A stretch of 64,000 bases of DNA from Lineus longissimus. Lineage: Eukaryota; Nemertea; Pilidiophora; Heteronemertea; Lineidae. A program made the translations under genes and the position numbers. Below the pieces are notes generated by a model. The model saw nothing but the letters and a program-made list of their open reading frames with translations. It made no database searches and was not told where the DNA came from. The stretch is from assembly GCF_910592395.1 (NCBI RefSeq), contig NC_088316.1, forward strand, positions 2,482,001 through 2,546,000. Reading direction: 5' to 3'. This document shows positions 12,482-24,172 of this stretch, piece by piece (position 1 is the stretch's first letter; the number at the start of each line of letters is the position of its first letter).

Positions 12482-15400
12482 CTTGAGTCCAGTTGAGCTG
12501 GCTGCCATTCTGTTCACCCAATACCACGATGTAACCATTCTTTGGCGGCTTGGTCACCTTGTATTTCAGGTCCTTGCTTGGGGTGTCCTTGTCTGTCACT
12601 TTCAGGAAATCGGAGCCAATGACAACACCATACAGCCCATCGTCATCTACGGCAAGATTCTCAGCTCCCTTGTTTGATTCGATCGTTGGCATACCATTGT
12701 CGACGGCGATGATCTGGATCTTCACGGTCTGTGCTGCGCTTGTGGTGGACTGAGTATTCGGGTAGACAAAGAAGTCGTTGTGGGTTCCATCGGTCAGAAG
12801 GAATGAGAAAGAATCGGCAGTGGATTCTGAGCCATCGTGGACGTAGGAGAGGCGGTTCTCATGCAGGTCCATCATGGTGAAGCTAGTAACTGGACCGTTT
12901 GAACCTTCCAACTGCAGCTGGCCTTTGGTCGGCAACTTGGTAACCTGGAAGATGATACTTTCATCGGGGGTATCTTGATCGACAGCTTTTAGCTCAAAAG
13001 GTGTGATGAGCCTGGAGCCACCTTCTTTGACTTTCAAGGGCGCAAACATCAGGACAGGCTTCTTGTTGTCGACACCGCTCAAAGAGATTCTAAATGTCTG
13101 GAAGACCGAGTTGAAACCATCGGAAACTTCGAATTCAAAGTTGTCCATCTTGACTTCATCATTACTGGTGTGGACATACTTGATCTTGTTACCGGCAAGT
13201 TCCAATTGAGTGAAGGTGGTGATGGGGATGCCAGGGTTGTCAGTGCTCTCAAGGTGTCCTCGGGATGGAGGTTTGGTCAGAGTGAAGCGGAGATTCTCAT
13301 CAGGAGTGTTCAAATCGGAGGTGCTCATGATGTCAGTGGTCAGGGTGACGCTTCCTCCTTCAGGCAAGTTAACTCCCTGGTTCAATACTTCTGGATAGAT
13401 CAGGTCAAGTCCCTCCAAGGTGACAAAGAAGTAGCGATCAATAAGAGGGTTGGTGCCATCAGTGATGTCAAACTTGATCAGATCCCTGTACCCACCCTTG
13501 CCCTTGTCCAAGTACCTAATGCGGCCAGTATCGATGTCAAACTGGGTGAAGTTCTGACCTCGGGTTAAGTTCCTGACAACACTTCCAACAACCATCTGGA
13601 GTACACCGAACTTTGGTTCCCGTCTTACAACAAATTCCAAGGTGGCATCATTCGTGTCTAAATCTGTTGCCTTGAGATCATTATTGGTGATGACCTTGGC
13701 TTCGTCACGCTTGACCTCTAATCCATTGTTGATTGTCAGTCGGGGTGTCTCATCATCAACGGGGATAACAATGATCATGATGGTTTTCTCAGAGCTGAAC
13801 TTTCCGTCAGTGACACGGACCTTGAAGGAGTCCCGGGTAGTCTCCGAATCATCATGTTCATAGACTATGTTGGAGGAGGAGGTAATGTCTTCAAGGGTGA
13901 ATGTCTCAACTTGTTGGCCACCGGATGGAGTCTGCCGAATGATATCGCCATGCTTTGGTCGCTCAATGATCTCAAAAAGGAGGTCATCAGCAGGTACATC
14001 TTTGTCGTCAGCATTCAGGATAGGTGTATCAATCATCAGATTCATTCCCTCCATGACGATGAACTCACGTGCAGCGATCTCCGGAGCTTCATCATTTGTT
14101 GGTGTAATTCGGATGGGGAAGATGAAATTCGGTGACTGGTTGACTCCATCTGTGCATCTGAAGGTGAAACGATCTTCGATGGGTTCAATACCTTGATGGA
14201 TACTCTGGTGGTAGTTGACGTTTCCATTTAAAATGTCAGCCATTGTAAAGGAGCTAACCCACATTCCCATTCTTGATTTTTCAGAGCCTGGTGCTGGTGA
14301 TGTGTTCTCAATGTAACCTAGTTCTGGTTGGACAACAATCATACACATAAGATCCTCAATAGGGGTATCGTCATCAGTAACATCAATAAACTTCTGTTCA
14401 AGGGGTGCTCTTCCGGCTTCCGCAACAGTGAAGACACCCTGCCCTCCTTGTCCACCGCTGCCGGGCTGCCCAGATCCACCTGGCTTCCCAGGTTCATCTG
14501 ATCCAGGTCCAACAGTGACGACAGGTGGGGTATTATCAACTGGATTGATGGTGACAAAGATATCAATGGCCTGGACGCTGTTGCCTCCGATCACCCACTC
14601 ATTTGACATATCAGACAGGGTTAGATTGAAGATGTCACTTTGTATCTCCTTGCCAATCTCTCCGCCAGTATGCTGGTATGCAATGCGTCCATTTACAAGT
14701 TCTTCTTGGGAAAAGCTGTTTGTTGGGACTCCATCACGAGTGATTACTCCCTTGCCTGGTGGTGTGTCGACGATGAAGGTCAGCTTCATTGGGTCTGTAT
14801 CCAGATCATCAGCCTTGAGAATGTCGGAAGAGATCACAGCAGATTTCCCTTCATCAACTTCCAAGTAGGCACCCAGTGTTCCTTCGGGCATGTCTACTAG
14901 AGTTGGTGCCTCATCATCAATACTGTGGACCCTTATCTTGAATTCAACTGGGATGTGATGAATGCCATCAGTCACATCAAGAACGATCTTATCACCATCC
15001 ATCTCAACTCCAGTATTCTTGTATACAACTTGTCCATCCACAATATCTTTCCTGGTGAAAGTGTCACCAACACCAAGTTCATCTGGACCGAGCTGCAAAA
15101 CACCATTTGTGGGGGGAGTAACAATGGTGAAGATAATCGAGTCAATGTTGGAATCCTCATCATCAGCATCTAAAACATCTGTGGTGAGGAAGATGAAACC
15201 ATTCTCTAGGACAGTGGTACCAGTGTTCTTGATTGTTGGCGGTTTATCGTTGATTGGCTTGAGGAAGATTGTGAAGACCTGATCAGGGGCGACATTACCA
15301 TTCGTATCTTCAACATCAAAGATGAACTGGATGGCTCTCTGGGTGACTCCCATCTCAACATCTGGTGGCAAATACGAAATCTTCAAGTGAGTGACTTCAC

Positions 15401-17570
15401 CTTGTGTAAACATGGTGACTTCTGTGTTGGGATCATCAGTAAGGACAAGCTTTCCTGCTCCAAGAGGGCTGCTTGTGTCCGAATCATAAGGTCCTTTGGT
15501 TACTGTGAACTTGAGGTTCCTGTCAATTGTGTCATCATCTGTGTACTGCAGGACAGCACGGCTGAACGGAGACATATTAAATTCGTCAACAGTCATCTTG
15601 AGCTGAGATGTAAGGACAAGATAAGGAGGCTGGTCATCTACTGGCATAACCTTGACAACGAATTCCTGATCTGACGACTGATTTGGTGGGACATTATTAT
15701 CGACAACACGAAAGCGGACCCTGTCCATGAAGACATTACTCCTCTGCTGACCAACATGGCGATAAAAGACAATACCATCGACAATGTCCTTCTGTGACCA
15801 TTCCATTACCGGCAACTCCCATTTTCCATCAATCAATGTCCAAGATAATGTGCTGTTGGGTTTCTCATCAACTCGGAGAACAATTTGTCCCTCTCTGGAG
15901 AAAGGCTGCACCAAGCGGAACTGGATGGCTTCATCATCACTGTCAACATCTGTCGCAGTCAGAACCAAGGGGCTGATATCACGAAGTTCACCTCGCTGGA
16001 CTTGGAGTCCTGTGTTCACATTGACAACTGGTGGTTCATCATCTTCAGGGCTGACGGTAATCGGAAAGAGGAACTCAACAACATTTTCCCCATCAGTCAT
16101 ACGGAAGATGATATTATCGGAAAAAGTATCGCTGCCATCATGTTGATATGAGACAACCCCAGCATCCAAGTCAGCTGGGGAGAAGAACTTCCTCTTGAGG
16201 CCCATGATAAGCAGGTCACCATGGGAACCACCATACAATACTGAGATTCTGACATCTTCCAAGTTGTCTTCATCAGCAATTTCCAGGTTTTGAGTGCTGA
16301 TTAAAGGTCGTGATTCGCCCTCAAAGAGTTGTAGACCAGTGTTCCTTGTCACAACCGGAGCAAGTGTATTCATGGGTTTTACAATGATTGTGAGGATGAA
16401 GGGGTCCGATGCCAAACCCTCACTGTCGACAGCCCTCATTTCAACTTGATATATACGCTGAATGTTAGAGTCACTGCTTGGAGGCTTATAGGCAATTTTA
16501 TAATCCAAAACATCGCCCTGATAGAATGAGGTGATGGGAAGGCTCCGATCATCTGTACTGACAATGACACCCTCGCCATACTGTAGTGGTTTGGTGATGT
16601 TGAAGACGAGTCTATCTGCAGGGCTTTCTTGGTCTTCGGCGGAGAGGATATTGGGAGTAATGGCAGTCATAACAAACTGGTCCACGGCCATGAGAAGGAC
16701 GGCATTGACGTTCTTTGATGGAGGTGTGTTTGCAGTACCTTGGGTGATATCGACAACTATTTGAAAGTACTCACGTCTAACTTTCCCATCCTTATCGGCA
16801 ACTTCGACGACCATTGGGATGTAGTCACGATTTGGTGAGGTTGGGGTTGCGGTGTGTTTGTATTTCAAATCAGTTGAAATGAAAGCATCACAGTCCACCA
16901 TGAAAAGTTGATCCACTGGAGCGTCAATATTTCCATACCTTGGGCGTCCTCCTGCACTGAGCATGCTTACCACACATGTGTCCGCATCCCGATCGTAATT
17001 GAATTTTACAACAGTGTCATCAATTGGTGCGCTATATCCTCCCAGCTCGCTCACCGTAAGTGGCATATTTTTTGAGACAATGTCAAGTTGTGGGTCAAAG
17101 ATCACATTAATCCGAAGGGTGAAAGGAATGATGAGAGTTTCCGTGGGGGAATCGTAACGAATTTGTAGAGGCACTCTGTCCTCCGAGGGGCTCCTGGCTC
17201 CAAAATGATCATAGAAAACCATGCCCTTCTCAAATCGACACGGGAAGGAGTTGGGCATGAGGACACCAGGCCTTTGCGAAAGGGGGTCATTGTGCAGCAC
17301 GACAACAAGACACCGGTCCCCAAGCTGAACATCGATTTTTAAATCCGTTTCCGGGTCCAAATATGCAGTCCGTCCAAATGGCACCTGGATGTCATTTTTC
17401 ACCTTCAAGATATCGCTCTCCTGCAACTGAAGCTGCGCATTGATGTGAACCACACACACTAACACCGCTAAACAGCTGAGAGCCTGACTTGAAAACCGCC
17501 GCCGCTGCCCAAGGGGCCCGCCTCGTAGCACGTGTCCGGTCATAGTTGTCCTGTCCTGACCACTGTCCAC
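12482..17570 (-). CDS. FREM2: FREM2-like extracellular matrix protein, giant first coding exon (5' part of gene)
   Basis: One uninterrupted reading frame of 1696 codons. It starts at ATG 17570, with Met10 as a second candidate start. Residues 31-45 (LSCLAVLVCVVHINA) are a hydrophobic signal-peptide core with likely cleavage before QLQLQ. A non-repeat N-terminal region of about 280 residues is followed by tandem CSPG/NG2-type repeats. Their linkers recur as D-[ND]-x-x-P-P/A and each repeat carries A-D-x-D, F-T/S-x-x-[DE]-[IL] and [IV]-x-Y-x-H motifs. I count twelve repeats, the number known for the FRAS1/FREM family, with the last cut by the exon end. There are no N-terminal VWC or furin-type Cys repeats, which favours FREM over FRAS1. 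A Gly/Pro-rich insert lies near residues 1022-1047 in repeat 7. The exon ends in a good donor (CAAG|GTAGGA) within repeat 12, so the Calx-beta domains and the membrane anchor lie beyond the left edge. Known family role: basement-membrane adhesion of epithelia. FREM2 rather than FREM1 or FREM3 is inference. Confidence 0.9.
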
Positions 17571-18400
17571 CGACGACTGACCACAAAAGGTCCGGAATCC
17601 CTCATATAGTCCGCAAGTGTCAAAGGATTATCTAATCGACAACATTGTTTAGTCCTAGCCGGCCTGGCCATGTGCGCACACTAGCACTTAAAGTAGCACC
17701 GCGTAGTGATTTCAAAACACTTAACACAGTTCATTCGAACTGCTTTTATCATCTAAATGCACGTGAACACTTCTTATAAAAATAGGTTTTCAATATAAGT
17801 AAAACATTTCTGTAGAAATATATTCGGTATTTGACTGAAAGGAGAGTAATAATTCCGAGAACTATTTCACCACTGTGATTATTGAAGGTGCAAGGTGCAA
17901 GTTGGCCGACAAAAGGAAAACCTATTGTGACTTGCAAAGTCCATAAAATACTCCTGAGGTTATAAGAACTGCCAATGGGGACACAGGAAATGTTTTTGGT
18001 GCATCCTCAGCTGAACCTATCGAATGAAAATGCTTATATATAAGCAAATTGTGATATATCAACTATATACCAGTGTGCAGTATTGCCATCTGTCGACAAA
18101 AATATGAACTAACATAGGTGTCGTCTGCTTTCTGTAAAAGTCAAAACTGAGAGCGATAGTGACGAAATCCCAGATCTCAAATAGTTTGTAACCGAAACGC
18201 AGAGTCATAGGCCAGGTCATATCCTGTGGTCATACTAAAAAGATCTAAAAAGACCCCGAATTCTCGCAGGAGAAAAACCATAGCGATTTGGCACGTGCTC
18301 GACATCGACTGGGACCCTTGATCCATTTTTTCAAACCTCGTAGATATGGTTCCCCGGCAGGGTACATGATGACGAGAATCCGTTTCCTTGTTTGAGGTTG
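17571..18400 (-). promoter_or_regulatory. Upstream region of the FREM2-like gene (promoter and 5' UTR, undefined)
   Basis: This is the sequence immediately 5' of the FREM2-like ATG. No clear TATA box or other core promoter element could be fixed, and there may be upstream non-coding exons. The assignment rests on position only. Confidence 0.35.
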
Positions 18401-21400
18401 TTCATTTCCTCACTGGTTGTTCTGACGGGAACCACCCCGAGAAACTACATACCGGCAGCAAGAAAATGAGTTGTGGTGGGTTGTGTACGGAAAAGAAAAA
18501 TGGAGGCGAGTCGAAGCAGATAACTTTTGCCCTGATAAAGATGAACTCTCCCTGTAAAAGTCACATCACCCCCCCCCCCCGGCCTAACTCTCAGAAGCCT
18601 ACGCCAGCGTAGTCAAAATTCTCATCTAGAAATTGTCTTTTGGTGGACCCAAGACATTCAGTCCAATTCTGCTTGCAGGTTGTGACATTGTCCTCGGGAC
18701 GTCTTGTTACTTCATTATGGCAGTGTGGTCAGAATACAATAGCATTTGGTCATTTTAAAGTGTTTCCAGGCTTTTTTGAAAAAATACTCTATATCATATA
18801 TGTACATATACATCCAACCATGAGGCATTGAAAAACACCAAATACTGATTACTCATACACTCGTTGCCTCATTTTGCCAAGAAATAAGGAATGTTTTTCC
18901 GGTATGTTTTAATATTTTCCTTTGCCTTGTTGTGTCAGATCCGGGCCCAGCTTGGAGACGATCGTCCCACAGTCAAAAATTCTAATTTTGCTTAGATAAG
19001 GGATTTCTGAAAATCTTCTAAAATGTATCTCCCACAGGTCTGTCGTAGGATAGGCATTTACACAAGGCCTTTAGAGCTAGAGCATAATTGCACTAAACAT
19101 TTACTCATTATTGGCGGTCAGGGTGGTGTTAAAAAGGGCTCACTTATTTCAGCTCCCTTGCACACCAAACCTGTCATTATAATTCCAAGGGAAGGAAAGG
19201 GGCTTCCGCATGTGCAGTGATCCAAACAGCCCACCCGGGATGGTCATATTAACAATCACTTTTTGGACCGGACTTGGATATTCAGAGTGGTTCAACCGAA
19301 GGTGTCATATCGAGAGACCGGATCGGGAGGTCTCTGCCGGGGGTCTTTGGTTCGAACTGTAGGGGATGCCCTTAGTCTGATGGACCCATGGTTTGCAGCA
19401 GATGAAATGGCGATCATAACATCTCCTTTGATGCTTATTTTCCTCCAACTTTGCACAGGAACGTTTTATAAAACGTCCTTGAATTACATGAACATACACC
19501 TATCGTTTTGACACGGACAGCCACAAACTATCTGTCCTTGTCAATTGGGCAACGTCAGCTTTCCACGCAGCCATAATACACAATGACGTTCTGCAACCAT
19601 GGTTTGAGACTCTGCCACATATGTACGAATCAAAGCAGAGACATTGTCACAATCAACGTATCAAAGCAGAGACAATCGACGTATGTCTTTACCAGGTTAG
19701 GGATTCATCACTCTCCCTTCGACGGCACATAACTTGTACGAAGTCCCAGGCATCTTAGATATATAATGACGAGGGAGGCATATGGACTGCCTGGGGATTA
19801 ACTTCACCAGTACTTCACAGACAGGGCTTGATGAGGTGTTGCGACTCCAGGCTTTTAACTTCAAGACAGTGGCTAGATCAGTTGCTTTATCACAGACTGT
19901 GCCTTTCAACCCAACCACACCTTGCATTGTAATTTCAATTGGTACATGTATATGCGCTGTGACTATTAAAGATAATCGTGACTATTATGAATAGGGGAAA
20001 TCATCTCGACCTTGCAAGTTTGTAAACAGTCAAGCTTTTAAATTCCGATAGTTGCTTGGAGCAGGACAAATTAGGCAGGACAAAACATTGCACTGTTAGA
20101 CAATCTCCAAATGTCATCATGCATGACCCAAGTATGTAAATTAGTTGCAAATATTTCCTGAGACACAAGACAAATTTAAATTGTCTAATGGTAGTGTGAT
20201 GCAACGAGAATAAAACAATATTTGACATCACTAATTGTCCCTAGTTGTTTTCGAATTTGTCTTATCTTATGGGATCGAAGTGGTTTCCCTTGTAGCACCT
20301 CCCACAAGGACATGTTATGACAAATGGTGCATGTATTGTGAATCATGATGCTATAAAATTTGTCACCGTCGTGTCGGAAATAATAATTTGTGTAATTTGG
20401 CTGTCAAATTGACATGGGGATAGGCCGTGCCAAGATGTTTGCTGCCCACACTTGAAGTGCTCAAGTTAGGTATGTGGTCAAGAAAAAACACTTTATAATC
20501 TCAGCAAATCAGAAATTGGGGAATTACTCGAAACAGGGCCATTGGTATTATTAAGACTTTTATAACCAAGCTGTCTGCTGCTCAGTCACTTTTCACTGAA
20601 TAGTAATACTAAGAGTTCCCATCATCAATTTGCCAAAAAATGAAAAACTCAAAATCTGACCGAATTATCACCCGATTTCGATTTCAATCTTGACTTGACC
20701 CACCGTGCAGCATTGACGACGAGTCGAAAAGACTGGGCGTGTGTGGAGGCTAGATTCTACACCGTGGCGTCAACGTGTCGACTCCGCCTCTATGGGTGAT
20801 AGGACGAGGCGTCCTGTGTGTATGTTGACCCAGCTGTTGCAAACTGTACATCACACAGTCCATTGCTCAACTAATTCTAAAATTAAACAGAGCTCAAGTG
20901 TTTAAGGTGAAGGGGTACAAAATTGCCTGCAAAGTACATTGGGTAACGCAATACATGGAAGTGCCAGGCCTGAACAAAGCCTTTGAGCAAATACTTACTC
21001 ACTAGAGAGACACTCATACAAAAGTCAAAATTCATGAGGACCTTCTTGAGACAAAAGGGATTTAATTGTTGTTACAAAGTGCAGTGTGGTTCATCGGTGT
21101 ATATTAGAAGACCAACTAAATAGAAATTATCATGGTAAATTTGTCTTGGCAAACAACAGTTGCCAAGTTGTTCCCAGTGTGGGACTATTGTCAGACCCAA
21201 TTGGGAACAATCTTCAAGGAGTTTACACCATATAAGTTTTTTCCGAGTGCATTTTGTAACAACTAATTACACCCCAATTTTGCCAAGTTCCAGCTCTCAC
21301 CACTCGAGGTGAACATGTCACAACATGATCTGATTTCAGAACATGGAATCAGAATGGTCAGTTCAAGCCAAATTTCCTCATTTTGGCAAGAAATGAAGTT

Positions 21401-21498
21401 GAAATAATCAGCAAATACTTTTGTACATATATTATATACATTGTTTTATTCATATAAGTTAAAATTGGAAGCACAGAACACTTCTGTCACCATCTGAC

Positions 21499-21562
21499 TA
21501 TTCCAAAATAGCCAAGTACTATTCAAAAATAGCCAAGTACTATTCCAAAATAGCCAAGTACC
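21499..21562. repeat. Tandem repeat, about 22-bp unit, 3 copies
   Basis: Three copies of a unit reading ATTCCAAAATAGCCAAGTACT with small differences. Confidence 0.85.
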
Positions 21563-21699
21563 TGAAAAACAAACCCTAACGGAAACCAAATAAAAGTGAC
21601 AGTATTTTCTTCTAACACCAATAAATTCTACAAGATTGAGAAAGTGGATTGCTCTAATGAAAGCGATTTCCTAAACGTCATGGTCAGTTTGAAGATTTT

Positions 21700-21866
21700 G
21701 GGCCAAATTCATAAAGGGCGTTTAGCTTAAAACAGCGTTTAACTACTGAATAGACAGATTCAGGTCCTTCATGTAAATCTTCACAGAATATGAATAGGCC
21801 CTGAAACTGATCAGGGAGAAGTTACACACACGTCTAACCCTTAAACACCCTTTATGAATTTGGCCC
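21700..21866. mobile_element. MITE with GGGCCAAATTCATAAAGGG terminal inverted repeats
   Basis: A 167-bp element. The left end GGGCCAAATTCATAAAGGGC and the right end CCTTTATGAATTTGGCCC are inverted repeats that are identical over the first 19 bases or so and similar beyond. There is no coding capacity. No convincing target duplication was seen, so the superfamily is left open. Confidence 0.85.
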
Positions 21867-21955
21867 TACATGTTTACACTCTGGTGCTGTGTTCATTCGG
21901 TATGTTTTCAAACAATGCTTAGATCTGAGGGGACAAGATTTCTCAGCCACACAAC

Positions 21956-22291
21956 CTTAAAGTGATACTATGATGTGATTTACAACTTTGCGGAAATACG
22001 TCCGTTTTTAATTGTTGATCACAAATGTAAAGCTCAAATTTTCCATTTTTGATTAGCTTTATTATAAAATCGCTGAATGTAAACCACCGCGACCGCGAAA
22101 ATATTCATGTCATGACGTCATCAATGAAAACGGCATCGAAGCGAGCCGTCCGGGCGGGAGTAAACCATCAATTTCTAGAAAATGTGCATTTCGATTCGAA
22201 AACCTTACCGATTTATGAGAAAGTGACGTAGTCATTTGTCAAAAACAGCTAAAACATTATATGGTGAAATTTGACACGAGTTACCCTTTAA
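21956..22291. mobile_element. Possible degenerate inverted-repeat element
   Basis: The left edge TTAAAGTGATACTATGATG and the right edge CGAGTTACCCTTTAA are imperfect inverted repeats around about 335 bp containing a TGACGTCA palindrome. The end match is partial, so this is tentative. Confidence 0.35.
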
Positions 22292-23497
22292 TGGTGTGAA
22301 GCTTGTGCTTCCTCCTGGTGGTAAAAAGTCTAACTAGCACCACTTCCCAATAAGCCTGAGAAGCCATACAATTTTTGCTATCCTCTCTCGGCAAAAAAGA
22401 GGACTATCTTCTGTTAGAAATTACCAACACCGAAAAACAAAATGTCGACTTCTACACTGTCAATATCATGTTTTGATAAAGAATTTCAAATATTTCATGC
22501 TCCTCCTTTTAAGAGCCACTGCAATTATCAGACATGCTGGACCAGCCATACTTATGAGACACTCTTCTTAAGCCGATTATTTGTTTCATGAATAAATAAA
22601 GCTTTGCTGCTAATACACATACATGTAGGCTGATGACACGTAAAACTAGGCCTCTCAACTGATGTAATTGTGAAAATTGAAAAAATTTAGATACTGAAAA
22701 ATCATATTAGCATGCCAAACCAAAGTATTCTAAAAGACACAAGATTTAAAATGTGAAATAGCGTCAGACCAGTTTGTTATATTTTCTTACAGAAATATAT
22801 TATCACATAGACCTCACAACACTTTTTATGATGCTGAATAATACTCGAGAAAATATCTTGCTATAAACAATAGATTCCATATAGAACACGCTTTCTTTTT
22901 TAATAATGGATCACTTTTGAAAAAATAGAGTGAAGCTCCAAAACTGAACCAAAACATCATCCAGAGACGGCAAACTCCTATTCCCAAAAATAGGGAAACT
23001 ACTGATAGTTTTTCAACTGCGCTTGGATTATAAGTGGATGCAGGATGAAATGACCCATCCAATTTTCCCCCCACCCCCTATGAACAGTCGAATCTCTCTT
23101 TGCTTCAAAATATTTTTGCCACAGACTTTAATTATAGTGTTCAAGCATAAAAGGATGTGCTGAACAAAAGCATCATGACACTTCACAACTCGACTTCTCT
23201 TTGCTGCTGTCTTGACTCTGCGGCCTTGGAGGTTGCTGCAACGAAGATATTTTTGTCTTAAAATTAAATACGAGAAGAAAAACCTCCATTGTGTCTCTAG
23301 TCTTAAGAGTCATCGTTCAGGGCTCTGGAGTGCAAACTACTGGTCAGATTTCTTTGGTTTTTATCTATCAGCAACCGAGCAAGATTTTCGTATTTTTGTA
23401 ACCAAGGCAACCAACTGGATTTTTTTGTACTGCTGCATGAATGTACCAGAAAAAATGGGAATTAACATGACAGAACATGAAACACTAAATACAGAAG

Positions 23498-23503
23498 TTT
23501 ATT
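23498..23503 (-). terminator. Candidate polyadenylation signal for ZFAND2
   Basis: TTTATT on the plus strand gives AATAAA on the minus strand, about 670 bases 3' of the in-frame stop at 24173. Use of this site is inferred from position only. Confidence 0.3.
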
Positions 23504-23702
23504 GAACAGAACAGAAAGCGAAGGAACAACAAATTTGAAGGAAACTAACACACTGTGTCGACTGGTTTATGAGGCGTCTCTTCTTCACAGGCTGATAACT
23601 GGTAAATAAGTCTGTAAGCCTATAGATGGACCTCAACTGGCATAAGCCGATCGACACAGTATATTACTCAGACAAGCACATACAACACATCAGCCACAGA
23701 CA

Positions 23703-23874
23703 CACATCCTGACAAGATGTGCGAGATTGGCAGCTCTGAGAAAAGACATCTGGCCAGAAGGTACCAGCCTACAAGACCAGCTCTATGGAGACCTCCAACA
23801 GCTGCGAAACACCATAGAATACATCAGAAGATCGGACTTGACTGTCTAGAGCGAACGAGAAGAAGAAGAAGAAG
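23703..23874 (+). mobile_element. 5'-truncated non-LTR retrotransposon, 3' end with (AAG)n tail
   Basis: An 11-bp target duplication, AGCCACAGACA, lies at 23692-23702 and 23875-23885 and brackets 172 bp. The plus strand reads in frame from 23703 to a TAG at 23847. It starts HILTRC, an H-x-x-x-C motif typical of the C-terminal end of retrotransposon ORF2 proteins, and ends RRSDLTV. After the stop comes a short 3' UTR and a GAAGAAGAAG tail. Only the last 48 codons survived, so the copy was dead on arrival. The clade (RTE-, CR1- or Jockey-like) cannot be decided from so little protein. It probably lies in the ZFAND2 3' UTR or just past it. Confidence 0.8.
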
Positions 23875-24172
23875 AGCCACAGACAGCAAAGAGATATTTT
23901 ACATCCAGAAATACAACAATTTTTCTGTTCCGCTCCAATTTCTGGGCGGCAATCATACCAACAAGTCATACTCCACCACCCCACATTGTACAGACACATT
24001 TTCAACCTCCAAATGTCACAGCATACAGCACCTAGAGTTATAATCCAATCTCAAATGCACTAAACTTTACACCACCCAGTCATGTATCACAGCAACATCC
24101 TATAGTATTCTCCAGTTTCCACTACAGCTAAGTTCAAAATAGCAACGTGCAAGACCCCGCCATCCATTGAGA

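Larger units (their letters stand above)
18401..23490. other. Intergenic region between the 5' end of FREM2-like and the 3' end of ZFAND2
   Basis: No gene was found. A poly-C tract near 18570 and the repeats at 21504, 21700 and 21956 are listed separately or noted here. A CpG-richer patch at about 20690-20830 has no linked reading frame. Confidence 0.5.

Noticed and set aside
19697-19927. Minus-strand frame and a GGTTCGAA-like word near 19340 considered as tRNA or SINE
   Set aside because: No cloverleaf could be drawn and neither the A box nor the B box fits. The frame has no known domain.
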